Positions 35,051 through 45,719 are shown, numbered from the stretch's first letter. The stretch is 64,000 nucleotides of DNA from Podocnemis expansa (GCA_007922195.1 ML681992.1:3542426-3606425); one strand, 5' to 3'. Translations and numbers: made by a program. Notes: generated by a model not told the origin, from the letters alone.

Positions 35051-36399
35051 TTGCTTTTTTTCTTTTCAGATTTTCAGTTTACAAAATGCTTCAAGAGTCT
35101 AACCTTTCATCCTGATAAAGGATGAGGAAATACTTCAGACTCTCACATTCTTGCAGGATGGGAAAATGTTTTCTCACTTAGCAATAGTCATATGTGAAAG
35201 AAATCAGCATGGTTTACTGGATCAAATATTGGTTATATAGTAGGGGCTCTTAAATTCTAATCTCATCATTGATACATGCTTGGTTTGTGCTCTTTTAACC
35301 ACTCAGTGTGCCAGTTATCTCCAACTGTAATAAACTCTACCTGGTCTTGTTTTTAATTGTTCTTTATAAAAAGCCAGTAGTGTGTTAGGCTCTTACCTAC
35401 CTACACATTTAACAAGGGAATTAACTAACACTTGTGAAACATTTTGAAAAAATATAACAGATGTACTAGGTATTACTATTTTTACATGTTAATTATGAAA
35501 TGTCACATCAGTCAGGAAATCTTCATAACAGTCCCCATTGCTAACTAGCTTGAAGTTCTTAACACATGCACTTCGTGTGGACTGTGTTACTGACACAGAA
35601 TCATCATTTCACCATAATCGCATTTTCATAGTTCATGTCATTTACACCTGTGGCTACTTAGTAATTTCCTCCATCACATGACTACTACATTCTAATCAAG
35701 TTTAGTATGTTGGGTTTTGTTTCCTCATGGGAATTATTTCATTTCCTGTGGACTTTATGCAGCTGCTGCATGTCCTTCTGATTATTTCCCCTAACTTGTG
35801 ACTGGTCAAAGTGTTTGGGCCAAAATTCAGACCTGATGTAAGTCAGAAGAACTCTGTTGAATGATGCTGTACACACTTAATTTGGGCCAATATTCTAAAT
35901 TATATGAGACTTGGGATTATTAAGACTATGGCAGTAGGCGAGCTGACCAAATCATAGAAGCAATTAAATGTCTTGTGCCAGAAGGAAGTATTAAGGGGAA
36001 TTAAAATGTGCTGGGCAACCAAAGCAGCCTCTGTCATTGTGAGCAGCTGATAGGATAGAAACAACCCTAGGGCACTTGAAACACAGAGCCTAAATTTATA
36101 AATGCAATCCTCATACTAAAAGAAAAAAAAATACGTAGCCTGTTATGTACTTTGCTATGCAGTACCTCCCACACCTCCCATGATTATGAAGAAGCCAGTT
36201 GGGAGAGAGGTGCAGGCATCCAAGTGAGAATTTACTCATGAGTGCTCAAGCTGAAATTATTTCATAAATGACACTTATTTTTGACACACAGTTTCTCTTG
36301 ATTATTTTAAACCACAGGATGGCTACAGGACACAAGGATTGCCTTGTAGCGGAAGCACAAGCCAAAGAATGAGGAGATTTTCGTTGCATTTCCAGAGCT
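35051..36399. other. No gene recognised
   Basis: AT-rich. An old repeat trace lies near 35815-35895 (gggccaaaattcagacctga). The 62-codon minus frame at 36246-36434 is chance. Confidence 0.4.
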
Positions 36400-36570
36400 G
36401 ACAGGGATTTCCTATGCATCTTGGCCCAAGTCACAGGAATCTTTCTGTAGTTCAGTTTCCTCTACTGTAAAATAGGGCTAATGATACATATCCACCTTGC
36501 AGGGATGCTGTGAGGCTTATTTCTTTAATGCTGGTACAGTGCTTTGAAAGCCTCTGTGGGAAGGCACCAC
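36400..36570 (+). mobile_element. MIR-like SINE
   Basis: Shows the MIR core and 3' part in order: gcccaagtcacagg, cagtttcctctactgtaaaa, agggctaatgatacatatcc, ccttgcagggatgctgtgag, tggtacagtgctttgaaag. MIR elements are old tRNA-derived SINEs shared by amniotes. The tRNA-like head is too decayed to place promoter boxes. Confidence 0.78.
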
Positions 36571-38047
36571 AGAAGTGCAAAGTATTGCTTTTTTAATTTT
36601 ATGTGTATATATTTGGATACTTTCTAAAGATCCAAAAGCTTATCTCCATTATAGATTAATGGGCTGCAACATTTTTGCTTGCAACTTGAAGCTGCATTTG
36701 AATTAGGATGAAACACTGGGAACACACAAAATCTTGTTGACTCTGTTCTAAACTACTCTGGTTTTTGTTTATCTCATTGGCTAAAACCCTGTGCAACATG
36801 ATAAATTTCGCCTCAGGAGAACAGAGCTCATGATAACAGAAGCTCTTGCAAAAACCTAACTAGAATGCATCATCTGCCTGCCCATCTCCTTCTGCCCCTT
36901 CAAGGTTTTTGCACCACAGGAAACTCTAGGGGATGTTGTCCCACACTCATGATCCTACAGACATTACAGTTATGGCTGGGTGCTGCATGCAACCATGTAT
37001 TATGTAGTCCAAAGTATCTTAATTTAGAAAATAAACAAATATCCTGATATTTTATTCACACACCACTGGATGCTGCAGCACTTTCTCACATGAGAAGTTT
37101 CACTTCAGATGAACTGTCCACAAGAGTAGACAAACTGTAGAAAAAGGACTGTGCATAGAGCAGTTTCAATTCACACATGTCCATTACTCCACTCAACTAT
37201 GTCATTTGATATTGAAACAGAAATGCTGCAGATCCCTAATACACTGTTTGTAGGCATTTCTTGCTTGGCCCCTGTAGCGCATCTCTATGGGAGCTAGATA
37301 TTTAGAGCCACTAAATCTTGACAGAGTTAGATGAAGACCACTTAAATTCAGGATAGTTAGAGTTGGGAAACTTCTGAGTGGTGAGGCTGGACAAGGGTGT
37401 CTTCCATCCATACCAAGACTATGTGACAATTAGGACCAAACTAGATGCTGAGTGGGCATATCCCAGGTCACGAGTTTGGTTCTTGGAGCATAAATTTTCA
37501 TTTACTAAGGCACTGCACATTTTTTTTTGCCTCTTTAGTCTCAGTGAATCTCTCCCTTCCCTCACTACAAACTCCTTGTGTCCAGCCCTTCTATCCACCT
37601 GCACCTCCCCTTACCCCTTCTTTCATGATAGATATGTCAACCTTTTCCCTGCTGCCATGCATAAATCATCAATTCTGCCCCCAACTTCCAAAGCATCTGT
37701 GTGTGTCCCCCCACATCTCTCCCTGCATTTTACCCTCCTCCTACTGTCTGCCACTGATGCCCAGAATGTTCCCTGAAATTTTGGAAATTGATCAGAGACA
37801 GTGTTCCAAAGTTATTGTGTTACTTCCGAACAGAGAAATGCCACCAAGCTGAGTGTACAGCCTCGAATTCTAAGCCAGTGATCCCAGATTTATCAGCCAA
37901 CAGTCTAATCACACTGCTCTATATGCAGACAATGACTCTGAGTATCATGCAGTTTGATAATTTGAACTTGAAGAGAACTGAGTGCAGTTAAGCTTTCTGT
38001 AGCAATATTAATGAACAATGACCTTGCTCCGAAAATACACTGGGTGT
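36571..38047. other. No gene recognised
   Basis: Frames at 37378-37776 and 37445-37852 (plus) overlap and are Ser/Pro/Thr-rich because of a pyrimidine-rich stretch at 37540-37770. No domain or splice context is evident. Confidence 0.4.
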
Positions 38048-38197
38048 TCAGCTCTTTGTTACTTCTTTATTATCTTTGCTGCTTTGCATACTGTCTTTAG
38101 CAGCCTTTGGAAACTTCTGTTCTGCCAGTACAGTTGACGGGCCAGATATAAAGAACAAAACAAAAGATAGAGCTGTGCTCAGAATAAATCCTATCAT
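38048..38197 (-). CDS. Candidate small secreted peptide or leader exon (49 codons)
   Basis: The frame runs from an ATG at 38197 to a TGA at 38048-38050. It has the layout of a secreted precursor: a hydrophobic stretch of about 22 residues (M-I-G-F-I-L-S-T-A-L then S-F-V-L-F-F-I), ending in a signal-peptidase-like V-L-A before E-Q-K-F, then a short Lys/Ser-rich tail ending K-E-V-T-K-S. The start has A at -3. A TATA box lies about 100 bp upstream. A GT in the last codons (AAAGAA/GTAACA) could be a splice donor, making this a first coding exon. I recognise no family. Alternatives: chance, or a decayed leader exon. Only the sequence layout supports it. Confidence 0.32.
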   Translation of the reverse strand: MIGFILSTALSFVLFFISGPSTVLAEQKFPKAAKDSMQSSKDNKEVTKS

Positions 38198-38296
38198 TTT
38201 TCTGTCACACACATACACCCTTAACAACACTGGAATTTTTCTCTAGTAGACTTCCCTAGCCACAGAAAATTACCCATATTTGTGAGCACTGCTTGC

Positions 38297-38304
38297 TTTA
38301 TATA
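38297..38304 (-). promoter_or_regulatory. TATA box upstream of the candidate peptide
   Basis: Minus-strand text GGGTATATAAAGC gives a consensus TATATAAA. A start site 25-30 bp downstream would leave a leader of about 75 nt before the ATG at 38197. Such boxes occur by chance in AT-rich DNA; its value lies in the spacing to the signal-peptide-like frame. Confidence 0.4.
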
Positions 38305-38335
38305 CCCAGAAAAACTTTTTGAGGCACAAGTAAGC

Positions 38336-38343
38336 ATGCAAAT
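38336..38343 (-). promoter_or_regulatory. Octamer motif ATTTGCAT
   Basis: A perfect octamer (ATTTGCAT on the minus strand, ATGCAAAT on the plus) sits about 31 bp upstream of the TATA box. POU-domain factors bind this motif; octamer-TATA-leader spacing of this kind is known from immunoglobulin V promoters and some tissue-specific genes. No V exon follows here. Confidence 0.35.
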
Positions 38344-38424
38344 ACTGCACAAATCAATTCATTTTAAATAACACTATTCAAATGTGTAGCTATTTAAAAA
38401 AAGGTGAAAGTGTCAATAGACACG

Positions 38425-38760
38425 TAACTTCTGTATCTTGGTTTCCCCAAAGGTAATATCTCCCTACTGTTCTAAGGTTTTGTGAGGGAAATTCATTACT
38501 CTTTGTGAGGGCATAAGCTTTCATTGGCTCCAATCCACTTCGTCAGATGCATCTGGCAATGTGGTTTGGAGCCTATGAAAGCTTATGCCCGAAGAAATTT
38601 GTTAGTCTTTAAGGTGCCACAGGACTCCCACTGTTTTTGCTGTACACAGACTAACATAGCTACTAATCTGGAAATTACTCTTTGTGAGACGCTCAGCTAA
38701 TATGGAGATGACAGCCATAAAATAAGCCTATAAATAAATCTTTGGGTAGATGCTTATTTT
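38425..38760 (+). mobile_element. MIR-like SINE split by a PLE unit
   Basis: The first part (tatcttggtttccccaaagg, then tctaaggttttgtgagg) and the last part (ctctttgtgagacgctcagc, then taatatggagatgacagcca) together give the MIR 3' layout (cagtttcccc... to ...tgtgagatgctcagatactatggtgatg). The interval 38510-38673 is foreign and is bounded by a 15-bp duplication. Confidence 0.6.
38510..38673. mobile_element. Penelope-like tail unit, family B, inverted plus direct arms
   Basis: The inverted arm (38510-38550) read on the minus strand has a hammerhead-like set: CTGACGA (38540-38546), a stem ATTGG/CCAAT, GAAA (38519-38522) and a GC-TTAT-GC small stem. The direct arm follows with ATGAAAGCTTATGCC (from about 38574), TTGTTAGTCTTTAAGGTGCC, CACAGGACTCCC and GACTAACATAGCTAC. 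It is flanked by a perfect 15-bp duplication ATTACTCTTTGTGAG (38495-38509 and 38674-38688). The position equivalent to the cleavage-site U reads C in both arms, so self-cleavage is unlikely now. Confidence 0.75.
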
Positions 38761-38787
38761 TATGCACAGTAAAGTTACACATGGGAG

Positions 38788-38923
38788 TAGGGCCCTCCAA
38801 ATCTACAGATATCCTCATTATATTCATGGATGTGATGTGGATACCTGCAGACGTTTTCTTGTGGGTTCAGATCAGATGAGCATCTGGTGTGGATCTACAT
38901 ATCTGTGTCTTCACAGGGCTCTA
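38788..38923. mobile_element. hAT-type MITE, family 1, copy 3
   Basis: A 136-bp relative of 647-787 and 34233-34423, with ends TAGGGCCCTCCA and TAGAGCCCTGTGA (read inward) and CAGATATCC/GGATACCTGCAG text inside. The flanks CATGGGAG and CATATAGA agree only in part, so the 8-bp duplication is decayed. Confidence 0.75.
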
Positions 38924-39282
38924 CATATAGAAATTTTAAAAGATTAAAAACAAATACTTGAAACTCCTAAAACTCAAGTGTTTTAGTTCAGTAAGCCAGG
39001 AAGTATGCAGTCAAACACAGGGCCATATCTTCAGAGCATGTTTCACTTGCAAAATCTCATGCCTCTGTGCACTACAACAGCATTATTTGTACACAGAAAG
39101 GAATGCTGTGCTCATAAGCACTCCTTTACATGTCTGGCTAATTCAGGCACAATGGCTGGCCATATTTTTTGCCAGTGCAGACTTCATCTAACATGGTGCC
39201 ACAGATAACGGGATCTCAGGTACACTGCTGCCTCTTTGGAGCCCTCAGTGATACTGTGTATCTGTTTCTGATTGTCTCTCTA
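38924..39282. other. No gene recognised
   Basis: Spacer without repeats I can name. Frames at 38958-39191 and 39005-39208 overlap and have no domain. Confidence 0.4.
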
Positions 39283-39393
39283 GTTACATCTATACTGCAG
39301 TGGGAAGAATACTTCCTGCTTTGGGTAGATATGATATAGAATCATGGAAGGGACCATGGGAGGTCATCGAGTCCAGTCCATCATAAGTCAGGT

Positions 39394-39991
39394 TGCAAAG
39401 GGGTAGCCATGTTAGTCTAGTAAAGCAAAAAAAGCAAGGAGTCTTGTGGCACTTAAAGACTAACAGATTTATTTATTGCATGAACTTCTGTGGGAGAAAA
39501 TTCCACTTTGTTGCATGCTTTGAAGAGGGGGAACTTAAAAAATGGGATGAAAATAAATGCAGGGGAGTGTAAGACATGAGATCAGGTCATATTGCAACAG
39601 CAAATCAGAGCATTTGTAAAGATTCAAACTCTGGGAAACAGCACATAGATGCAAGGTGAAGTCAAATTACCCATTATAATAGGAAAAGAAGCCATAGTCA
39701 CAATTCAGTCCTGCTTTCACACAATCTAATTTGCATATTAGTTCAATTTTGGCTGTTTCTCTTTGAAGTCTTGAAGCCCCATTGATTGTCCTCAAGAAAA
39801 TGAATGGAACATCAAGACTTCAAAGAGAAACAGCCAAAACTGAACTGATATGCAGCTACTCATCCCATTCTGTAAGTTCCCCCTTTTCAAAGTGTCCGAT
39901 GAAGTGGGATTTTTCCCCCACAAAAGCTCATGTGATAAATAAATCTGTTAGTCTTTAAGTGCCACAAGACTCCTTGCTTCCCCCCGACCAC
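39394..39991. mobile_element. Penelope-like unit, family B, long head-to-head hairpin
   Basis: Reading left to right: an inverted tail (aggggtagccatgttagtct, then ggcacttaaagactaacaga), inverted body (39520-39774), a 37-bp loop and a direct body and tail (39812-39991, ending cacaagactccttgcttccc). Perfect 9-bp flanks AAGTCAGGT (39385-39393 and 39992-40000) show it inserted as a unit into the CR1. The hammerhead core in the direct tail is decayed (CCGATGA; CAAAAGC). The body matches part of 47700-47900. No RT frame, so it depended on enzymes made elsewhere. Confidence 0.75.
39741..39845. repeat. Inverted repeat at the head-to-head junction
   Basis: Arms 39741-39774 and 39812-39845 are reverse complements with one mismatch in 34 bp, around a 37-bp loop. 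They mark the junction of the two PLE arms and would form a stable hairpin. Confidence 0.92.
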
Positions 39992-40354
39992 AAGTCAGGT
40001 GTTCCAGACCTCTAATCATTCATGCTGCTCTTCTCTGGACTTTCTCCATTTGTCCACCTTTCCTGAAATGAGGCATCCAGAAATGGACACAATACTCCAG
40101 CTGAGGTCTAATCAGAGCCGAGTAAAGTGGAAGAATTAATATGCATTAGCTCAAGCAACAGCTGCTTGGGTGGGAGTAGCACAGGCATCAACTCAGGAGC
40201 CTGAGGACAAACCTGCTCAGATCCCCCGGCCCAGTGCATATGTGGATGGCTAGCCCCAGCTACACTTCCATTAGCACACTCACTTGAGCAGAGCTAGCCC
40301 ATGTCTTTCTATCTGAGCTGGGAAACACATTCCCAGCTGCTGTGTAGATGTACC

Positions 40355-41479
40355 ATCTATGCAAGACACTAGTTGGAGAAGCTGGAGAGCCAGATCTTGG
40401 GACCTAAGGGTGACTTAGCCCAATAAACCACTTTGATCATTCTTTGGCTTTCCTACTTGGCCTTGTGTTCTTGTCTTGCTCAGCAGAACAGGATGGATAC
40501 CCCCTGATTGAACATCCTGGGGCCTTATTGGTCTATGTTTTGGTGTTCCCTCCTGCTAGCAAATGAGTAGAGAGGGACCAGAGTGGGACAGGCAGTGGGA
40601 AAAGATATGTTTGCACCCTCACTTGGTTAGAGGATTTGGCTGGACACAAGATGGAAAGTAAGCTACACTCTTTCTGGGGCTTCATTAACTTATTGTCTTT
40701 CCTGAGCAAGAGAGAAACCATGGAAGAATGGTGATGAGCAGTCCCAATTGTTTTCCTAGACAGCTGTGGGATCAGGATCTCTTACTCAAACAGAGTCAAA
40801 AGGCTCCTTCTAGCCCTTTGGGAGGTGTATAGTTTGTAGTTCATATTTATGTAAGGAAAGTAGCAATGTGCTCCAACAAACTTTGTCATGTGGCTTTTCA
40901 GAGAGGGAAGAACAAAAGGAAGAACAAAAAGCACGCGTTGTCAGAGATGCTGTCATTGGGAACATATTTATTTCTCTTATGCTGTTTCTGAAAGAAAAGA
41001 TAAAACAAAAGCTGGTAAGATATTTTGTGTGTTTGAATTGAGTCGAACTCAAATTCTGTTGTTCCTCAACTAGAACACATCACTGACTAAAGCAACATAA
41101 AGCTCAAAATGCCATCTTTGAAAATAGTTGTACAAATACTAGTTATGAGAGGAGTTAACTTTGTAGTAACTTGTCAAATTCAGAAACTCTCTCTCCCATA
41201 GTAGAATCTCATTCTGCACTCTTGCCACTTACATAGGTTTACACTGTTATTGTAGTGCTTCTTTTTTTATTTCATGCTTCTACTCTCAGTAGGAAAGTAC
41301 AGATCAGTGAATGTCCACAAATGCTACTATACTAGCAGAACTTGTGCAAGGGCCAGCTGACTCACGTGATACAGAGTCTTCCAACAAATAAGCCTGTGCT
41401 TATGCAGTGTATATGTGCCTCTCAGTTATCTGTACAAATTCAACACTGTAGTGAGTAAAGAGTCAACATTAATAGGACT
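40355..41479. other. No gene recognised
   Basis: Frames at 40533-40721, 40810-41052 (minus) and 40888-41073 (plus) have no domain. No further repeat is identified. Confidence 0.4.
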
Positions 41480-41690
41480 GTTCAAAAATTGCCAAATTTT
41501 CACTGAAACTGATTTTTAAACCAAATGTTTTGAAAACTGAAGTTCAGAAAATTCCAAACATCAAAAAAACCCAGCTGTTTTGAATGACTTTCATAAAAAG
41601 CTTTCAATGTTTTTTATACACAGAAAAATCAGATGTTTAATTTAAAATGTCAAATTCAGATTTTGGAAAGGGTCTAACGGCACTAACCAG
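41480..41690. repeat. AT-rich decayed repeat of MITE type
   Basis: Runs such as ccaaatgttttgaaaactga and caaaaaaacccagctgtttt resemble 34740-35050 in composition and short inverted motifs. Ends are unclear. Confidence 0.3.
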
Positions 41691-41809
41691 CACTGTCCAA
41701 TGGCTGCTTGGTAACCTATGTTCAATGTGTTGGCGAGTTTTCTCCATTTCTTCTCTGGTTTAGGCTGTGAATCTTTTAGAAAAGAAAACTGGCTCTTAGT
41801 CAGCATCAA

Positions 41810-42165
41810 GCATGAGGCCGCCTAACTCCCTGACCCTGGATCAGCCCTGGGGTGGCCAGGGGCGAAGCAGCCTGAACTCTCCAGAGAGGGTTGCTCCAGG
41901 GTCCCACCCCCCACAGGCCACAGCTCCGTGCTGGTTGGTCTCCACCCCTAGGAGGTGTGGATGGTGGGGAGCACTGCTCTGTCCTGCAGCGGAGCAGAGG
42001 GAGGGTGGGTGGGTGGGTGGCACAGAGTCTGGCCCCAGCGGTTCACAGCCCACCCTCACCCATGAGCACTAGCGTCTGTGGCGCTTCCATTCAGCTGCCC
42101 CGTGCTCATGCCATAGGAGAGTGGGGAGAAAAGGCTCTTCTCCTCTTTTGGGTTGCTGACCCCTG
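41810..42165. mobile_element. hAT-type element fragment, one end preserved
   Basis: A GC-rich island in AT-rich DNA. Its right end, read inward, is CAGGGGTCAGCAACCC, a typical hAT terminal repeat. No matching left end is found, so the left side is truncated. A (GGGT)n run lies at 42003-42020. Overlapping frames here (41812-42072, 41841-42059, 41891-42166) reflect GC content, not a gene. Confidence 0.55.
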
Positions 42166-42887
42166 ACTTATAACAACAGTAATTGTGATCTGCTCCTGGC
42201 TTGGAGAAAACTGAGTTCCACAGCTTCAATTCTCATTTGGATAGCAAAAAGTAAGTCAAGCAGGATTCTCAGTGAGTTTGTTTGTACTCTCTGAGTACAT
42301 GTGAAGGGCCTGATTACAATTTTAAAATAAATTCTGTCTGAATTTTTCCATCTGGGCTCATAATGCTTTTGGTGCTATCTAACTCAAATCCTGGCCTCAC
42401 AGACATCAATGACAAAATTTCAATAGGGCCCAGATTTCCTCTCATATCTGTTTTTTATCCCAGTCTTAACACAGCCGCACATCTCTTTTAAACAACCAGC
42501 TTTCATGTATGAAAATACTTTGCTCCAAAATCCCTTTTTCCATATTCCCCCTCCACATATTTCATAATATTGGGTGAAAAATTATGTATTTTGAAAGAGT
42601 GCAAAATTTGGTACTTTCTAATGTTCCTATGACACTGGCATTCAGATTGTAATGTTGCAATATATTTGCCTAATGTGAATTTACCAAAGAGAGTTTCACA
42701 GTGAAAATAGCTGTTTTCATGTACCACAGAAAATTGACTGGCTGTCTGGTATGACAAAAAGAATATTTTTAATGCTAAAACAAAATGTGGTGAAAATAGA
42801 TCAGTTCTGAAATAATGTATGAATACTGCATTGTGACCCAGTTAGTGAGATATTTACTGTATGAGGAGATTAACTGCCTCAACAGGG
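42166..42887. other. No gene recognised
   Basis: AT-rich. The 84-codon minus frame at 42503-42757 has no recognisable domain. Confidence 0.4.
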
Positions 42888-43075
42888 CAGTTAGAAAACA
42901 GGAAGCCAAAAGCAAACAAGGAGTCAAAGAGGAAATTTCTCCCCTGAAATCTCACACAATAAATAAATGTGTTAGTCTTTAAAAGCACCACAGGACTCCT
43001 TGTTTGTTTTGCAGAACTAGACTAACAAGGCTACCCCTTTAGAAGTCCTTCTGGCACTTTTAAAGACTAACAAAG
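42888..43075. mobile_element. Penelope-like tails, three partial arms in alternating orientation
   Basis: A short inverted piece (aagcaaacaaggagtc, 42910-42926), a direct tail (42945-43040: ataaataaatgtgttagtct, ccacaggactccttgtttgt, agactaacaaggctaccc) and another inverted piece (agtccttctggcacttttaa, then agactaaca, to about 43075). The alternation suggests one unit inserted in or recombined with another. No hammerhead core remains. Confidence 0.6.
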
Positions 43076-45719
43076 GCAAAGGAATGACTCAAAATACAAC
43101 ACCCTTCAGTAAACACCCGAGTCATTACAATACTGGTTTAGGAAGCAGAAGCCCAGGAAATAGAGAAGACAAAAGACCACCCAGCCCCATAGAGTCGAAA
43201 ATCAGGAGTTAGTTCCCAATAAATTAATGAGGTTGGTTGGCTTAAAAATCACAAAATATTTATAAACCTCTTAAATGCAGGGGGGGTTTGTTTGTTTGTT
43301 TTGTTTCACTACCTAGAAGAGATATAGAAAAATCAGCTTACCTGCAGGTGCAGTGTGAGCTACATAATTAACTCTTGAAGTGCCTTGTTGCAGAATAATT
43401 TGGAGCCGAATTAATTTCATACAGAAACAATGAAGTCTTAGGAGTTGTAACTAGCTCTAGCAGTAAATTTGGTCCTTCATACTTACACTCTGTCCGTTCA
43501 AGTAGAGCACAGGCAATTTCCGTATCAGCAGGGCATCTTTTCTCAGAAAGAGTATCAAACAGCTATTGGAAACAAATTATTGCTTGTGACTGTGATAGAT
43601 ACCATGGTGCTGCTTACAAGGACTTTTCCTATTAAGTTTTAGCAAGTGACACAGTAAATAACTTTTCATATGTGGAGACTTTGCAAAGAGCAAATAACGA
43701 ATAATACAAAAAATTTTGGAAGATGTTTCAAGACAGATTATATCACATCAAACTTAAACTAATAGAATGAGGAAAAAGGTAGCTGAACTACACAGAATTA
43801 TTTGCTAGGGTATCCTCGGCCCTGATATATGCACACTTATTTTTATATTTTTCTAGAAATAATTAGGTATACTTAGATATGCAATGAAAAATATAAGATT
43901 ACATCTAAAGCAGCCGAGAAGCAACTAAGGTTAAATAATAATCCCAGAGAGACTCCTGTGAAATTTTTGGTATCTGACAGTCAAGAGGGGATTTTCCTTT
44001 CAGTTTCCTATTTTTAGGAGTCTTTTTTTTTCCTCCAGTGAGATTTAACTTTTCATGGATGCAAACAAAGAATTTTTTTAAGTTGCCCTAAATGTTTTCT
44101 GTATAAGATGAAATGTGTGTGTGCCAAATTTATGGAGGGATTTTAGAATATTGACACCCAGAGGGATCAAAAATAATAATAAAGAGATTCATGAAGTTTT
44201 TAGTGGTCTTAGGGGAATCATGCAATCTGAAGAAGCCTTACAATCTGTTTGTTTACATATTGTGGAATGAACAATACCAGAGGAATATGAATCAGTGCAG
44301 TAGTGCTGCTGCTGTACTTGGGTCCATTATTAGTATACAGTTCAGTATATTTTTGTAAGAGTAAGGAGGAAAAATGGATGAAAAATAGTTAACTAGCAGA
44401 CTCTGATGGCCTGCAACACTCTTTTACAATATGTGTATGTATAGTTCCTAGCACAATGGGGAATTGATCTCAGTTGAGGCCTGTAGGCACTACAGTAATA
44501 ATCACTACATGAAATTATATTGATAAAGAGCTAGTAGGCATAACTCAAATTTAGTGGGATGATTACTACGAATAGAATATCACTGTAGAAGGTTCAACAC
44601 TTCTATTTTTATGTAAGCCCATACTTTACATGGAAGATAGAATGGAAAGAAAAGTCAAAAGGATGGTGCTGTATGTGTGATTTTACTATCTCAATAAGCT
44701 CTGATTCAAGAGTGAAGATTGTAGTAGTAAAAATCTTAGGGATATAAAGGATGAAAGATAGAAGAGAAATGACCATGGACATCTGCTCCAAACCAAGACT
44801 GGGGAAGAGAAAGAATGAAATATATCTAACTTACAGAGGATACTATAGTCATGGGACATAGTAACTATATGATCAGAAATTCACAACCAGAGATTATTAA
44901 ATTAAACAGAAGACAACGTTAAGATGTAGCAAGCAGATTAGAAGCAAAGATAGGCCATTCTGAATCAATGATCCTGCTAAATGACAGAGAGAAACTTGGA
45001 AGCTAGGCATCAGTGACTAGAACATACCTGAATTTCACAGAGTAAAAAAATAAGTTCCTGGAATTCAGCGTGCAAAGATTTTAGATTTCAGAAAACTACT
45101 GCTTGGAGAATTCAAACCATGAGTTCAGGCCCATGAGTGAAACATCTAAGGAAGTCAAAAGAACCTCGTATGCGCAAGGGGAAGAGGTATTAAAAACCTA
45201 TCAGCATCACCATAATAAAGTCCATGAATTCCCTGATTTATAATTAAGGCCCAGTAGACTTATAGTGAAAAAAGAGGAGTGCAAGGAAGAAGCGAAAAAA
45301 GGGAACAATCAAATTAAAAATAAAAATGAAAAATATACTATAGTGGAGATGGAAAACACAAACATGAATACAAAGTCAGAAAGTCAGATAGTTAGGTGGA
45401 GCAGAGAGATAAAAGTAACAAAAAGCAGAATAAGTAAATGCAAGTTGAGAAGTTAAATGAAATAAGAAGAGCTTTTACAAATATATTCATGAGGAAGATG
45501 CACTATGGAGAAAGGAGGGCCATTAATAAATAAGGATGGCTAGGTAATAAAATGATGGCTCAAAAAAAGCCGAGATACAAAATTTCTTTTATACATTTCA
45601 TTTAGCAAAAAAGATAAGCAATTAGAACTGGGATAAAGCTCTCTGCACTAAAACTCAGACACAGCTACAGCCTTTTCAAGGTGGCCATCAGTGCAAGCAC
45701 TGTACAAGAGTGTCAAGAA
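43076..45719. other. No gene recognised; AT- and purine-rich
   Basis: The plus strand is purine-rich from about 44640 to 45560. Frames at 44609-44791 and 45265-45456 have no domain; the latter is Lys/Glu-rich because of the composition. Confidence 0.4.

Larger units (their letters stand above)
39334..40145 (-). mobile_element. CR1 LINE 3' region, interrupted by a PLE unit
   Basis: The 3' end reads ATGATTCTATA on the minus strand at 39334, followed upstream by the GACCTCCCATGGTCCC tail motif. The rest resumes at 40001 with ctctaatcattcatgctgct, ttctctggactttctcc, aatggacacaatactccagc and tgaggtctaatcagagccga, all standard CR1 3' sequence in the minus orientation. The two pieces are separated by the PLE unit 39394-39991. 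Confidence 0.85.
39283..40354. mobile_element. Harbinger-type MITE interrupted by a CR1 and a PLE unit
   Basis: The left piece (39283-39333) and the right piece (about 40146-40354) form one element. Left end GTTACATCTATACTGCAGTG; right end read inward GGTACATCTACACAGCAGCT, followed in both by a TGGGAA-type motif. The right piece contains agctagcccatgtctttcta and ccccagctacacttcc, typical of a common turtle MITE. Everything between is the CR1/PLE nest, so this is the oldest layer. Confidence 0.6.

Noticed and set aside
38297..38343. Octamer plus TATA as an immunoglobulin V-gene promoter
   Set aside because: The spacing fits, but no V exon, heptamer or nonamer follows on the minus strand; only the leader-like frame is present.
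39895..39985. Tail repeats (TTAGTCTTTAAGTGCCAC) as a tRNA-derived SINE
   Set aside because: No box A/box B promoter is visible; head-to-head joining, variable target duplications and the CTGATGA...GAAA boxes fit Penelope-like elements better.
41812..42166. Overlapping GC-rich frames on both strands as an exon
   Set aside because: The island ends in a typical hAT terminal repeat (CAGGGGTCAGCAACC) and contains a GGGT simple repeat; frames are open on both strands because of composition.
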